A model generated the notes under the pieces. It was not told the DNA's origin and searched no databases. It saw only the letters and a list, made by a program, of their open reading frames with translations. From Thiothrix eikelboomii (GTDB taxonomy: Bacteria > Pseudomonadota > Gammaproteobacteria > Thiotrichales > Thiotrichaceae), in assembly GCF_900167255.1 (NCBI RefSeq), contig NZ_FUYB01000005.1:62001-126000 (forward strand): a stretch of 64,000 bases of DNA. Reading direction: 5' to 3'. The translations under genes were made by a program, and so were the position numbers. Positions 8,048 to 16,573 of this stretch are shown piece after piece; the stretch's first letter is position 1, and the number at the start of each line of letters is the position of its first letter.

Positions 8048-8891
8048 ACGATCTAAACAGTCTGCGCCCATCGGGGTATTTGATTCTGGCCTCGGGGGGA
8101 TTTCGGTATTACATGAGATTCACCGCTTATTGCCGCACGAAGACTTGATTTATATTGCTGATTCTGGGCATGCCCCCTATGGTAGCAAATCAACCACTTA
8201 TATTACTCAACGTTGTTTGCAGCTCAGTCAGTTTCTTTTAGGGCAAGGGGCAAAAATGTTGGTGGTTGCTTGTAATACTGCCACGGCTCATGCTATTGAC
8301 ACTCTGCGCCAGCAGCTAACGGTGCCGGTGATTGGGATTGAACCAGCGGTCAAGCCTGCAGCGCGTTTAACCCGCACGGGCGTGATTGGTGTATTAGCGA
8401 CTCAGCAAACGGTACAAAGTCAACGTTTACAGCGTCTGATTCAAGAGTATGCCAGCGGTATCAAAGTGGTCACCCAAGCCTGCCCAGGCTTAGTCGAGCA
8501 TGTCGAACGTGGTGATTTTTCCAGCCCAACCCTGAACAGCCTACTTGAGCGCTATACTCAGCCTGTGGTTGAGCAAGGGGCTGATGTCCTCGTCTTAGGT
8601 TGCACTCATTATCCGTTTCTAGTAGCGAGTTTGCGGGAGCAGATTGGCTGTGACATAACCATTTTAGAAACCAGTAATGCCGTTGCTTTGCATGTTCAGC
8701 GTCTATTGGATAAATATGCTTTAAATAGTCGTACAGAGCAGTCGGGGTTAGTCTACTTTTATTCCAGTAAAGATGAGGCAGTGCATTGGCAAAGTATGCA
8801 GTTGCTTTGGCAGCAAAACATTGATCACGCGATGCTGCCTGAGCCTTATTTAACTATACCTGCGCAAATGCCTGTTCAAGATCAGCAATAA
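8040..8891 (+). CDS. murI: Glutamate racemase
   Basis: MurI makes D-glutamate for peptidoglycan. The N-terminal GVFDSGLGGISVL, the first catalytic Cys in VVACNTATA and the second in LGCTHYPFL are all present, as is the substrate loop APYGSKS. The start is taken at the ATG at 8040 (protein of 283 residues), which overlaps the phosphatase stop; the ATG at 8034 is equally possible. The 3' end runs 38 bp into the convergent metY coding region, an uncommon tail-to-tail overlap that leaves no room for a terminator. Confidence 0.95.
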   Translation: MFKRSKQSAPIGVFDSGLGGISVLHEIHRLLPHEDLIYIADSGHAPYGSKSTTYITQRCLQLSQFLLGQGAKMLVVACNTATAHAIDTLRQQLTVPVIGIEPAVKPAARLTRTGVIGVLATQQTVQSQRLQRLIQEYASGIKVVTQACPGLVEHVERGDFSSPTLNSLLERYTQPVVEQGADVLVLGCTHYPFLVASLREQIGCDITILETSNAVALHVQRLLDKYALNSRTEQSGLVYFYSSKDEAVHWQSMQLLWQQNIDHAMLPEPYLTIPAQMPVQDQQ

Positions 8892-10125
8892 TATCAGAGA
8901 TATGCTCAATCCCAACGCTGATACGAATCGTTTCCGGGCTGACACCTGCCCGTAATTGTTCTGCTTCAGTTAATTGACGGTGAGTGGTCGAAGCAGGATG
9001 GCAGGCTAAGGATTTGGCATCCCCAATATTCACCAAGCGTTTGATCAATTGCAGTTGATCATAGAATTTCACGCCAGCATCAAAGCCACCTTTAATCCCA
9101 AAAGTTAACAGTGAGGCGGGTTTACCTTGGAAGTATTTTTTGGCGAGGGCATGATACTTGTCAGTGTCTAAGCCAGCAAAATTTACCCATTCGATTTTAG
9201 GATGAGCTTGCAAATATTTAGCAACGGCTAAAGCATTATCACAGTGGCGCTCCATGCGTAAGCCTAAAGTTTCTAGACCTTGCAGCGTTAGGAAAGCATT
9301 GAACGGGGATAAAGCTGAACCCGTATTCCGCAGTGGTACAGTACGAGCACGCCCAATAAAAGCGGCTGCCCCTAAGGCTTGGGTATAAACGACACCATGA
9401 TAAGCCGGTTCTGGCTGATTTAAGGTCGGGTAGCGGTCTGGGTGTTGCGCCCACGGAAATTTACCGGAGTCGACAATAATCCCACCAATAGAAGTACCAT
9501 GACCGGCAATATATTTGGTCAAAGCATGCACGACAATATCTGCACCATATTCAATCGGATTACAGAGCATCGGGGTAGCAACGGTATTATCGACAATCAC
9601 CGCCACGCCCTGTTGATGAGCCGCGATCACAATCGCTTCAATATCAACGATATTACCCGCCGGATTGCCAATCGTTTCGCAATACACAGCTTTGGTTTTG
9701 GCATCAATCAGTTTTGCAAGTGCTTCGGGGCTATCGTTGTCCGCAAAGCGCACTTCAATGCCTTGTTTAGGCAGCATGTGCGCAAATAGAGTGTAAGTAC
9801 CCCCATACAATTGCGGAGTAGTGACAATATTATCACCGGCCTCAGCGATGGTTAGAATCGCATAATTAATCGCTGCCATACCCGAGCTAACCGCTAAGGC
9901 CGCAATCCCACCTTCTAAGGCCGCTACCCGTTTCTCTAGTACATCATTGGTCGGGTTCATAATGCGTGTATAAATATTGCCGGGAACGGCTAGATTAAAA
10001 AGATCCGCACCGTGTTGAGCATTATCAAATTCATAAGCAACGGTTTGATAAATGGGTACGGCAACGGATTTAGTTGTCGGGTCAGTCTCATAGCCCGCAT
10101 GAATAGATAGGGTTTCTTTTTGCAT
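8854..10125 (-). CDS. metY: O-acetylhomoserine (thiol)-lyase, PLP-dependent
   Basis: This enzyme uses O-acetylhomoserine and sulfide (or methanethiol) to make homocysteine/methionine. The family start ETLSIHAGYETDPTTKS, IYTRIMNPTND, the VIDN... aspartate region and the PLP lysine in HALTKYIAGHG mark a MetY (Cys/Met metabolism PLP family) of usual length (423). The ATG at 10125 is chosen over a TTG one codon earlier because AAGGAG lies at proper spacing from it. The gene is monocistronic on its strand. A 170-bp leader with an imperfect repeat precedes it. Confidence 0.93.
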   Translation of the reverse strand: MQKETLSIHAGYETDPTTKSVAVPIYQTVAYEFDNAQHGADLFNLAVPGNIYTRIMNPTNDVLEKRVAALEGGIAALAVSSGMAAINYAILTIAEAGDNIVTTPQLYGGTYTLFAHMLPKQGIEVRFADNDSPEALAKLIDAKTKAVYCETIGNPAGNIVDIEAIVIAAHQQGVAVIVDNTVATPMLCNPIEYGADIVVHALTKYIAGHGTSIGGIIVDSGKFPWAQHPDRYPTLNQPEPAYHGVVYTQALGAAAFIGRARTVPLRNTGSALSPFNAFLTLQGLETLGLRMERHCDNALAVAKYLQAHPKIEWVNFAGLDTDKYHALAKKYFQGKPASLLTFGIKGGFDAGVKFYDQLQLIKRLVNIGDAKSLACHPASTTHRQLTEAEQLRAGVSPETIRISVGIEHISDIIADLEQAFAQV

Positions 10126-10197
10126 CAAGCTGCTCCTTTGGGGGTAAAATAAGGTCTCTCTCAGGGGTGATTTTGCACGGTTTCTAGCAGTTTCACC

Positions 10198-10252
10198 ACT
10201 GAGGTGACTCAGGTTATTTAGAGCACTAAGATGACTGAGATTGCTGAGGTTA
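10198..10252. repeat. Imperfect 19-bp direct repeat upstream of metY
   Basis: Two copies of ACTGAGNTNNCTNAGGTTA (10198-10216 and 10234-10252; 15 of 19 positions equal) are spaced 36 bp apart. The first is also a hairpin (CTGAG-GTGA-CTCAG). They lie 73-127 bp upstream of the metY start. No known SAM riboswitch core was recognised, so a protein-binding role is only a possibility. Confidence 0.35.
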
Positions 10253-10300
10253 ATGGCTCTTCAACTGTATTAACCTAGGTTAGCGCTAGGCATCAGTGCC

Positions 10301-10921
10301 TTAACTTAAAAAGATGCGTAGGGCAATTAAAATTAAGACTAACCCTAGGGCTCGTTCTACCCAAAGCTGATGCTGCTTCAGCCAAGCCAATAAAGGACCA
10401 CGCGAGAGGACTAGGGAAACCAAGATATACCAAAGCCCATCGACCATAATAATCGTCAGTACAAAAAGAGTTTTAGCGTCTTTCCCCATCCCTACATGAA
10501 TGAATTGGCTAAATAAAGCCAGAAAATACAAGCCAATTTTGGGATTGAGTAGTGCGATCATAAAACCATCCCGCGCCGCATCCCAAAGTGAAGCGGTTTG
10601 CTGGGTTTGGAGTCCAGCATGCGCAGAGCTGCTATGGGGTTTAGCTAACAGTCCCTGTACCCCAATCCACAATAAATAGATCGCCCCTGCATAACTAATC
10701 AGCTGAGTAAGGATGGGGGATTGTTGGAGCAATAAGCCTAACCCCAATACCGACAGCAAAGCATAGACCCCAACCCCCAAGGCATGGCTCACTGCAGTCA
10801 CGACCCCATGTAAAGCGGAATTCTGGAGGGTTTGGCGCAAAACGACGGCCAAACTCGCACCGGGAAACATAGCACCCATTAGGCAAACTAGGAGTAAAGA
10901 GAGCCAAGTGGTAACAGTCAT
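10301..10921 (-). CDS. LysE/RhtB-family amino-acid exporter
   Basis: This inner-membrane exporter of the LysE/RhtB family has about six hydrophobic helices across 206 residues. The characteristic loop after the first helix (MFPGASLAVVLRQTLQN, the P-G-P/A-S region), GLQTQQTASLWDAARDGFMIALLNPKIGLYF split around the central N-P-K motif, and the terminal helix all fit. Known members export homoserine, threonine, lysine or arginine, and the substrate cannot be told here. Proximity to metY (homoserine-derived substrate) is suggestive only. It appears to be transcribed alone. Confidence 0.88.
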   Translation of the reverse strand: MTVTTWLSLLLVCLMGAMFPGASLAVVLRQTLQNSALHGVVTAVSHALGVGVYALLSVLGLGLLLQQSPILTQLISYAGAIYLLWIGVQGLLAKPHSSSAHAGLQTQQTASLWDAARDGFMIALLNPKIGLYFLALFSQFIHVGMGKDAKTLFVLTIIMVDGLWYILVSLVLSRGPLLAWLKQHQLWVERALGLVLILIALRIFLS

Positions 10922-10990
10922 GAAGCACCTACAAGCTGAGCGAGCTGCCTACTTTAGCGATTCAGCCCATTGACTCACAAGTGTACTGCA

Positions 10991-11791
10991 TTAAAATTGA
11001 TTATCTGTCGCTAAATAGGTGTGGGGTGGCTGGTAATATTTGAAAAAAGTCCCTGCGGCGCTGTCTTTACCAAAAATACGTGGCAAGTTTAAACCTACAC
11101 CGACATAAGTATGTCGTTCGGGTTGATCCCAATGCCCCTTATCGTAAGTACGGAAGCCGCGTGTATAATAGCCTGCCTGTAATTCTAAGTACTCTAAAGG
11201 TGTGCCCTTCAGGCGTGCAAAACCATCGCCTTTAATGGCAATCAAATGCTTCATCCCCGAATAATCGGCCGCTGCATCAAATTTGCCACTAAAGCCCGGT
11301 GAGGGCCAATACTCCATGCGCAGGTCAATCCGTTCACCCCATTCAGGGTGGTTGGATAACCACCAAGAAGCACCCACGCCCACCGCATCTGCAATAAAAT
11401 CCTCACCGGAAAACCCGTACTTAGATGAACTGGCATCGCCCACTTCAATTAAGGTCATGGCGGCTAGAGCGGCTATGGCTGCTTTATCTTCGGGGTGAGT
11501 GACTTGGTGACGTTTAAAGTCCCATAGTAATCCTTCCGTGAGTAGATAGGACATATATAAATGGCCGGTCTTATCCGCGCCGCCTGCATGGGTGTCTGCA
11601 CCAAACCAACCTTCTTGTTTAAATTTCGGTGAATGTTTAAACCAATCCCATTTACTGACCCCCCATGCTGTAAATGCGCCAGCGGCTAACCCAAAATCAC
11701 GGGCGACAGCTCGATCAGGTGGGCTTAAGTTAGTGCAACCCCCTAAGCTCAAGAGGGTAAGGATTGAGAGCGATAAACTAGGCAAGCGCAT
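10991..11791 (-). CDS. DUF2279-type (YfiM-like) predicted lipoprotein
   Basis: The 266-residue protein has a lipoprotein signal (LTLLSLGGC, Cys at residue 19). The conserved block WFGADTHAGGADKTGHLYMSY, followed by EVGDASSSKYGFSGEDFIADAVG, is the signature region of DUF2279/YfiM-like proteins. The second half contains aromatic beta-rich stretches (LEYLELQAGYYTRGF, HTYVGVGLNL) that look outer-membrane associated. The role is unknown. It lies 15 bp downstream of nudE on the same strand and may be cotranscribed with it. Confidence 0.7.
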   Translation of the reverse strand: MRLPSLSLSILTLLSLGGCTNLSPPDRAVARDFGLAAGAFTAWGVSKWDWFKHSPKFKQEGWFGADTHAGGADKTGHLYMSYLLTEGLLWDFKRHQVTHPEDKAAIAALAAMTLIEVGDASSSKYGFSGEDFIADAVGVGASWWLSNHPEWGERIDLRMEYWPSPGFSGKFDAAADYSGMKHLIAIKGDGFARLKGTPLEYLELQAGYYTRGFRTYDKGHWDQPERHTYVGVGLNLPRIFGKDSAAGTFFKYYQPPHTYLATDNQF

Positions 11792-11806
11792 CAGTCAGAT
11801 CATCCA

Positions 11807-12358
11807 TTAGCGGTTTAAACGCATAAATAAGTCACGCACCATATACAGGGCCAGTAGGCTGCGTCCTTCCGTACATTCATTACCCGCAATCAATTCATCA
11901 AGGCGATTTAATTTCCAAGGCACGACTTCTAAGGGTTCAGGTTCGTCACCGGGCTGGGTCGCAGGATACAGATCGCGGGCTAGCAATAAATTGGTATGGT
12001 GCCCCATATAGCCCGGAGCTAGGCTTACCCGCTTTAATAGTTGGATATGGTGAGCGCCATGCCCCACTTCTTCCATAATTTCACGATTCGCGGCTTCAAA
12101 TAAATCTTCACCCGGTTCAACCTTACCTTTGGGTAAGCCGAGTTCATAGCGTTCAGTGCCAGCGGAATATTCACGAATCAGCAACACGGTTTCATTATCG
12201 AGCATCGGCACTATCAAGACAGCACCATAACCACGGCTGACTAAACGTTCAAAGATACGCTGCTCGCCATTGCTAAACTCAAGATGAACCTCTTCCACTT
12301 GGAATAAGCGGCTGCTGGCGACTAATTGGGTCTTATGAATAATAGGTAATCTAGGCAT
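11807..12358 (-). CDS. nudE: ADP compounds hydrolase NudE (Nudix)
   Basis: NudE hydrolyses ADP-ribose, Ap3A, NADH and similar ADP compounds. A complete Nudix box (GX5EX7REUXEEXGU) is present, beginning GKVEPGED and ending REIMEEVG, about residue 78-99. The flanks RIFERLVSRGYGAVLIVP and LAPGYMGHHTN are typical of NudE rather than other Nudix enzymes. Length (183) matches. The divergent neighbour is yrfG, and nudE and yrfG are also close neighbours in Escherichia coli, which strengthens both assignments. Confidence 0.92.
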   Translation of the reverse strand: MPRLPIIHKTQLVASSRLFQVEEVHLEFSNGEQRIFERLVSRGYGAVLIVPMLDNETVLLIREYSAGTERYELGLPKGKVEPGEDLFEAANREIMEEVGHGAHHIQLLKRVSLAPGYMGHHTNLLLARDLYPATQPGDEPEPLEVVPWKLNRLDELIAGNECTEGRSLLALYMVRDLFMRLNR

Positions 12359-12490
12359 TGGGAGATTTTAGCACTCGATGCTAGGAATGCGTACTCTTCA
12401 CGGCATAAACCGTAAATAATTCGTTTTAATCAGCATTCTTAGCATTTTCAGTTATGCTAGGTGCTAGTTTAACTCACACTATCTTTTGTT

Positions 12491-13165
12491 ATGTCTAAGT
12501 TTCCTGATAACCCTTATTTGCCCTGGTCCGAGATTAACACGGTCTTTTTGGATATGGACGGCACTTTGCTCGATCTCCATTTTGATAATCATTTTTGGTT
12601 GGAGCATTTGCCAAAGCGTGTTGCCGAACATAAGCAATTAGCGCCCGCTGAGGCTAGACTGTTAGTGACTGAGCATTGTGCTGCGATTGAAGGTTCGTTG
12701 AATTGGTATTGCTTGGATTATTGGCAAGCTTACTTAGCAATGGACATCGTGGCTTTGAAGCATGAAATTGCCGAGCGGATTGCTGTACGGGCGCATGTTG
12801 AAGCATTTTTAGGGTATTTAAGGCAGTTAGATAAACGGATTGTCCTGCTAACCAATGCCCATCATAAGAGTGTTAATCTCAAGTTCGAGTACGTGAACTT
12901 AGCACCTTACTTTGATCGGATTATTAGCTCACATGAATTGGGCTTGGCAAAGGAAGAGACGGGTTTTTGGGAACGCTTATTAGCGATAGAGAATTTTCAG
13001 CCTGAACATAGTCTGTTTATTGATGATAATTTGCAGGTATTACGCAATGCTAAGCAGTATGGTCTGAAATATTTATTGGCTGTACGCGACCCCGACTCAA
13101 CCTTACCGCCGAAAGATACCGCTGAATTTGAGGCCGTAGTTTGCTATCAGCAGTTAATGCGCTAG
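12491..13165 (+). CDS. yrfG: GMP/IMP nucleotidase YrfG (HAD superfamily)
   Basis: HAD-type 5'-nucleotidase. Motif I is FLDMDGTLLDL, motif II is VLLTNAH, motif III the Lys in GLAKEETGFW, and motif IV SLFIDDN, all in the right order. Length (224) and the N-terminal NPYLPWSEINTV agree with YrfG, which dephosphorylates GMP and IMP. A promoter-like TATGCT lies in the 132-bp gap shared with divergent nudE. A hairpin lies about 30 bp after the stop. Confidence 0.9.
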   Translation: MSKFPDNPYLPWSEINTVFLDMDGTLLDLHFDNHFWLEHLPKRVAEHKQLAPAEARLLVTEHCAAIEGSLNWYCLDYWQAYLAMDIVALKHEIAERIAVRAHVEAFLGYLRQLDKRIVLLTNAHHKSVNLKFEYVNLAPYFDRIISSHELGLAKEETGFWERLLAIENFQPEHSLFIDDNLQVLRNAKQYGLKYLLAVRDPDSTLPPKDTAEFEAVVCYQQLMR

Positions 13166-13190
13166 GGTCTAGCATTGGGTAGCTGTAAAT

Positions 13191-13232
13191 AAAAGCCGAC
13201 CCCCTAGGTTTGAGGGGAATTAAGGGGGTCGG
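13191..13232 (-). terminator. Strong GC-rich hairpin between yrfG and the Hpt-like gene
   Basis: A perfect 10-bp stem CCGACCCCCT (13196-13205) pairs with 13223-13232. Read on the minus strand it is followed by CTTTTATTT, a terminator tail; read on the plus strand there is no T run. An alternative internal stem (CCCCT with AGGGG at 13213-13217) is possible. It may act on both converging genes. Confidence 0.6.
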
Positions 13233-13341
13233 TGAGCAGAAAACTCAAGAAAACTTTAAACAACTCAGTAGACTAGCGAGTGTGTGATCAATCAATGAGC
13301 AACAGCTTAACAGAATCAGTCCGCAGGTGATGCAACTAAAT

Positions 13342-13369
13342 TGTTAAAAATGTTAACAACGGGTTAACA
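13342..13369 (-). terminator. AT-rich terminator just after the Hpt-like gene
   Basis: On the minus strand, directly after the stop at 13374, TGTTAAC-CCGTT-GTTAACA (7-bp stem) is followed by TTTTTAACAA. The stem is weak in GC but the layout is that of an intrinsic terminator. Confidence 0.5.
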
Positions 13370-13373
13370 GTTG

Positions 13374-13709
13374 CTAGCGCTTAGTTTTAATGGTTTTACT
13401 GTAATGGGTTAGCTGTTGTAGGCTGGTATCTAATTCAGCGCTGAGTTGTTGAATAAATTCAGGGGTTTGGATACTAGGAATCTCGGCTTTTTCTATCAGA
13501 ATCAGTTGATCCAATAAGGTTTTGGAGGCTAGCAAATGTCCAGTCGCCAATAAATTATGGGCGTAGAGTGCTGCGCCTTGCCAATCTTGGCTGTGGAGGC
13601 ATTCAATTAATTCGTAACGACGGATCTGGATGAGGGGAAGAATGGAGTGGAAAAGATTCACTGACTTTTCCACTCCCAAGGTTGCAACAATAGTCTCAAG
13701 CTCACTCAT
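13374..13709 (-). CDS. Small Hpt-like helical protein
   Basis: The protein of about 111 residues is all-helical. The segment ALYAHNLLATGHLLASKTLLDQL matches the layout of histidine-phosphotransfer (Hpt) domains, where a surface His sits in (A)H-x-L-K/A-G, followed by a second helix. Hpt domains relay phosphate from hybrid kinases to response regulators. No kinase or receiver gene is adjacent, so it would be a stand-alone domain. The ATG at 13709 is preferred over a GTG five codons upstream because GGAG lies upstream of it. The assignment is by pattern only. Confidence 0.5.
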   Translation of the reverse strand: MSELETIVATLGVEKSVNLFHSILPLIQIRRYELIECLHSQDWQGAALYAHNLLATGHLLASKTLLDQLILIEKAEIPSIQTPEFIQQLSAELDTSLQQLTHYSKTIKTKR

Positions 13710-13774
13710 AGCTATAGCTTTCACTCCACGCTGATCGGTCAGGTGAATCAGCGCTTCAACTGCCTATTATGCAC

Positions 13775-15490
13775 CTATTTAAGCTCAGGATGCACCTTTT
13801 GATACGCAGTTAATAAAGATTGGTGCAACACACAAGTTGCTAAACTTAAATCAGGTGATGCAAGATTCCAAAAGCGCAGCTCACCCTTGATTAAGGCTTG
13901 GGCATTAGCTAGGCTGCTTGCCCCATAGATCAGCTGTAAATGCGCCAGATAAGCCTCATTTGATTCGAGTTGTAATAAAGTTTCTACACAGCGATACGTG
14001 CGCGCGCGTTCTGCAGGGAGTTGATCAAAATATTGAATCCATTGGCAGGCTTCTAAACTACGGCTTTGATCACCGATTGCTAAGGCTAATAAAGCCTTCA
14101 ACTCGCCTACGCGCAAATCCGCCCATAGTGAATTGGCATCAGGCGCTAAGCCAATCAAAGCAGCAATCGGTTGAATATTATCAAGCGATAAATCCTCTAA
14201 GGTATCCAATAGCTCGGTACAGCCGGCCTCGTCTAATTCAGCCAGATTCAAAATAGCGGGACGTAAGTCATTGCCTGTATTATTGTTATCCCATTCCAAA
14301 TCATCCACTGTATAGATTTCTGATAGGCCGGGGACTAAGATTCGGCAGGAGTAAACCCCTAAGTGCTCATAGTCCATGATATAAATATTAAAACTATCTT
14401 GATGAAGTTGCTGGCAAAGATGCGCAAATTCTTCCTGAGTATTGCCTTCAAAATTCCAGTCATTAAATTCAAAATCAGGATCAGCGCGTAGAAAATCCCA
14501 ATGAATCAAACCACTTGAATCAATAAAATGAGTTTCAAGATTATGAGTAGCAGCGACTTCTTCTAAATCAAAATCAGGGGCAGAAAAACCGTCAAGTTTC
14601 TCTAAAGCACGCCCTTGTAATAGTTCAGTCAATGCGCGCTCTAAGGCGACTTCAAACCGAGGGTGAGCACCAAAGCTGGCATAGCAACCTTGATCTTTAG
14701 GGTTTAATAAAGTCACACACATCACCGGGTATTTGCCGCCGAGCGAGGCGTCTTTCACCAAAATACCAAAACCCGCTGCCCGTAATTCAGCAATACCCGC
14801 TTGAATCTTAGGATAACGCGCAATCACTGCGGCAGGGACCTCGGGTAAGCAGATACCTTCGGCAATAATCCGAAATTTAATCGAGCGCTCAAAAATTTCT
14901 GAAAGCGCTTGAGTGCGTGCTTCAGTGGCGGTATTGCCAGCTGACATGCCATTACTAACATATAAATTGCCAATAATATTCACCGGAATCCAAGTCACCA
15001 TCCCATCGGCTTGGCGAGTAAACGGGAGCGCACAAATACCGCGTTGACTATTTCCTGAATTTGTATCAACCAGCATACGGGCTGTTAAGGATTTTTCTGG
15101 ATTATAAAAAGCCTTTAACTCTGGGTTCAACAGCTCTACCGGAAGCTGGTCGTCGGTGATAGGAAGCCAACGTTCTTGTGGGTAATGGACGAAAGCTGCT
15201 TGCGCAATTGACTCACCTAAGTAATAGTCAGCCCAAAAATAATTAGTACTTAAGCGTTCGAAAAATTCACCTAAGGCACTGGCTAAGGCGGCTTTTTGCG
15301 AAGCACCCTTGCCATTGGTGAATAGGAGTGGGCAGTCACGATCACGAATATGCACCGACCACACATTGGCGACGGGATTCAGCCATGACTGTTCAATAAT
15401 GTGAAAATCTAACTGGGCTAGTTGGGCTTGCAGTTTTTGAATGGAAGCTTCTAGCGAAGCATCTTTGCCGGGGATAAAGCTAGCAGTCAT
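13775..15490 (-). CDS. ycaO: YcaO-domain protein (RimO accessory-type)
   Basis: The 571-residue protein matches E. coli YcaO (586 residues), a stand-alone YcaO-fold ATPase reported to assist beta-methylthiolation of ribosomal protein S12 by RimO. Conserved elements are NGKGASQKAALASALGEFFERLS (ATP/Mg-binding Glu residues), SNGMSAGNTATEARTQALSEIFER and GAHPRFEVALERALTELLQGR, followed by a C-terminal helical (TPR-like) extension as in the E. coli protein. No leader-peptide, dehydrogenase or ABC genes surround it, so a peptide natural-product cluster is not supported. It is monocistronic and divergent from the RskA-like gene. Confidence 0.88.
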   Translation of the reverse strand: MTASFIPGKDASLEASIQKLQAQLAQLDFHIIEQSWLNPVANVWSVHIRDRDCPLLFTNGKGASQKAALASALGEFFERLSTNYFWADYYLGESIAQAAFVHYPQERWLPITDDQLPVELLNPELKAFYNPEKSLTARMLVDTNSGNSQRGICALPFTRQADGMVTWIPVNIIGNLYVSNGMSAGNTATEARTQALSEIFERSIKFRIIAEGICLPEVPAAVIARYPKIQAGIAELRAAGFGILVKDASLGGKYPVMCVTLLNPKDQGCYASFGAHPRFEVALERALTELLQGRALEKLDGFSAPDFDLEEVAATHNLETHFIDSSGLIHWDFLRADPDFEFNDWNFEGNTQEEFAHLCQQLHQDSFNIYIMDYEHLGVYSCRILVPGLSEIYTVDDLEWDNNNTGNDLRPAILNLAELDEAGCTELLDTLEDLSLDNIQPIAALIGLAPDANSLWADLRVGELKALLALAIGDQSRSLEACQWIQYFDQLPAERARTYRCVETLLQLESNEAYLAHLQLIYGASSLANAQALIKGELRFWNLASPDLSLATCVLHQSLLTAYQKVHPELK

Positions 15491-15605
15491 GAGTTAGTTC
15501 CAAAATAGATAAGCATGCTATTTTAAAGCAAGTCTGAGGAATTGTTTGCTTTAATGTTTATAATTCAATAGGAAGGTCTGGATTGTTCGAGCAAGGATAT
15601 AGGTT

Positions 15606-16127
15606 GTGAACTGGAAGCAAGTGATTAATAAATATAAGTATCTCTTACTTGCAGGGATAATTTTTGTCTTGCTCGTATTCGGGGGGCAACTCGCTTATCG
15701 TGAGTGGATTCCCAGTTCATCGGTCATCACGACGGCAACTGCCCAGCAATACACCGAACTTAAACAAGCCTCAGGTACTAAGGGAGGGAGTTGGTTACGC
15801 AGCTTAAATACCGATATTCAAGCCGTGCAGGGTGATTTATTGTGGAATAGTGCACAGCAGCTTGGTATGGTACGCTTAGTGAATTTACCCGATCCTAAAT
15901 TAGGTTATCAATATCATATTTGGGCGTATGATGCCCACCGACCCTCTGATCAACCGATTTCGGTGCTCGTGCTTGACCGAGGCTCGGGACAGCAGGAGTG
16001 GTATTTGCCACTCACTGCACCCGAATCCATTCCCAATCCCTATAAGTTTGAATTGACACTTGAGCCGCTGGCGACTCAACCGCAAGCTAGCGCTAAGCCT
16101 TTGGTTTTATTAATGGTGCAGTTTTAA
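15606..16127 (+). CDS. Membrane-anchored RskA-like (anti-sigma-K C-domain) protein
   Basis: The 173-residue protein has a short cytoplasmic start, one transmembrane helix (about 13-31) and an extracytoplasmic domain. GDLLWNSAQQLGMVRLVNLP, then YQYHIWAYD, resembles the beta-sandwich of RskA/anti-sigma-K C-terminal domains (LW...G...V.GLP...Y.LW). The zinc-finger/ASD cytoplasmic half that binds a sigma factor is missing and no ECF sigma gene is nearby, so regulation of a sigma factor is not supported. The start codon is GTG. A TATAAT-like -10 lies at 15559-15564. Confidence 0.55.
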   Translation: MNWKQVINKYKYLLLAGIIFVLLVFGGQLAYREWIPSSSVITTATAQQYTELKQASGTKGGSWLRSLNTDIQAVQGDLLWNSAQQLGMVRLVNLPDPKLGYQYHIWAYDAHRPSDQPISVLVLDRGSGQQEWYLPLTAPESIPNPYKFELTLEPLATQPQASAKPLVLLMVQF

Positions 16128-16505
16128 TTAAGCACGTTGAGCGCGCTTAGCCACTGTGCGGTCTAAATCCAGCAAGGTCTTAATTAAATAACTAGACAAT
16201 TGATGCATTTCCGTCATCGCACGATATTGTCCGAGTTCATCACCGGTTTTAAAGTGAGCTAAAGCCCGGGCGCTGGCCTCATGAAACTTTTCATGTGGTT
16301 CAAACAGCTGCTCAAAAAGGTTATGCACATCAGCACCCAAAGCCTGAACTTCTTGTGGACCTTCTCCATATAGCCATTTACCTAAGGCACAATGATGGCA
16401 ATCAGTGCCTTGGAAGTTCCCTCGTTTATTTAAGGTAGCTTTAATTTTGCTTAGATATTGCACATGATCGTTCATACGCTGTAAAAAAAACGCTGGTTTA
16501 TTCAT
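16128..16505 (-). CDS. Stand-alone CZB (chemoreceptor zinc-binding) domain protein
   Basis: The 125-residue protein is a single CZB domain. The first His (H14 in RMNDHVQYL), the CxxxxW-type core CHHCALGKWLYGEGP and the later LFEPHEKFHE His pair supply the 3His/1Cys zinc site. CZB domains usually sit at the C-terminus of chemoreceptors or diguanylate cyclases and sense zinc or hypochlorous acid. Here it is free. It converges tail to tail with the RskA-like gene with no gap. The next gene upstream on its strand, 69 bp away, is the kinase-like membrane protein. Confidence 0.8.
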   Translation of the reverse strand: MNKPAFFLQRMNDHVQYLSKIKATLNKRGNFQGTDCHHCALGKWLYGEGPQEVQALGADVHNLFEQLFEPHEKFHEASARALAHFKTGDELGQYRAMTEMHQLSSYLIKTLLDLDRTVAKRAQRA

Positions 16506-16573
16506 TGTTGAAAGCCCTAAAGTTTTATGGTTTAGCGTCTAGTGTGGTTAAAAATTCATTAGTTTTTCATAAG

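Noticed and set aside
10126-10300. SAM riboswitch upstream of metY
   Set aside because: I compared the leader with the SAM-I and SAM-II cores from memory and found none of their conserved motifs; only the imperfect repeat is reported.
13775-15490. YcaO gene as the core of a thiazole/oxazole peptide cluster
   Set aside because: The protein has the long E. coli YcaO form, and no precursor peptide, dehydrogenase, protease or exporter genes adjoin it.
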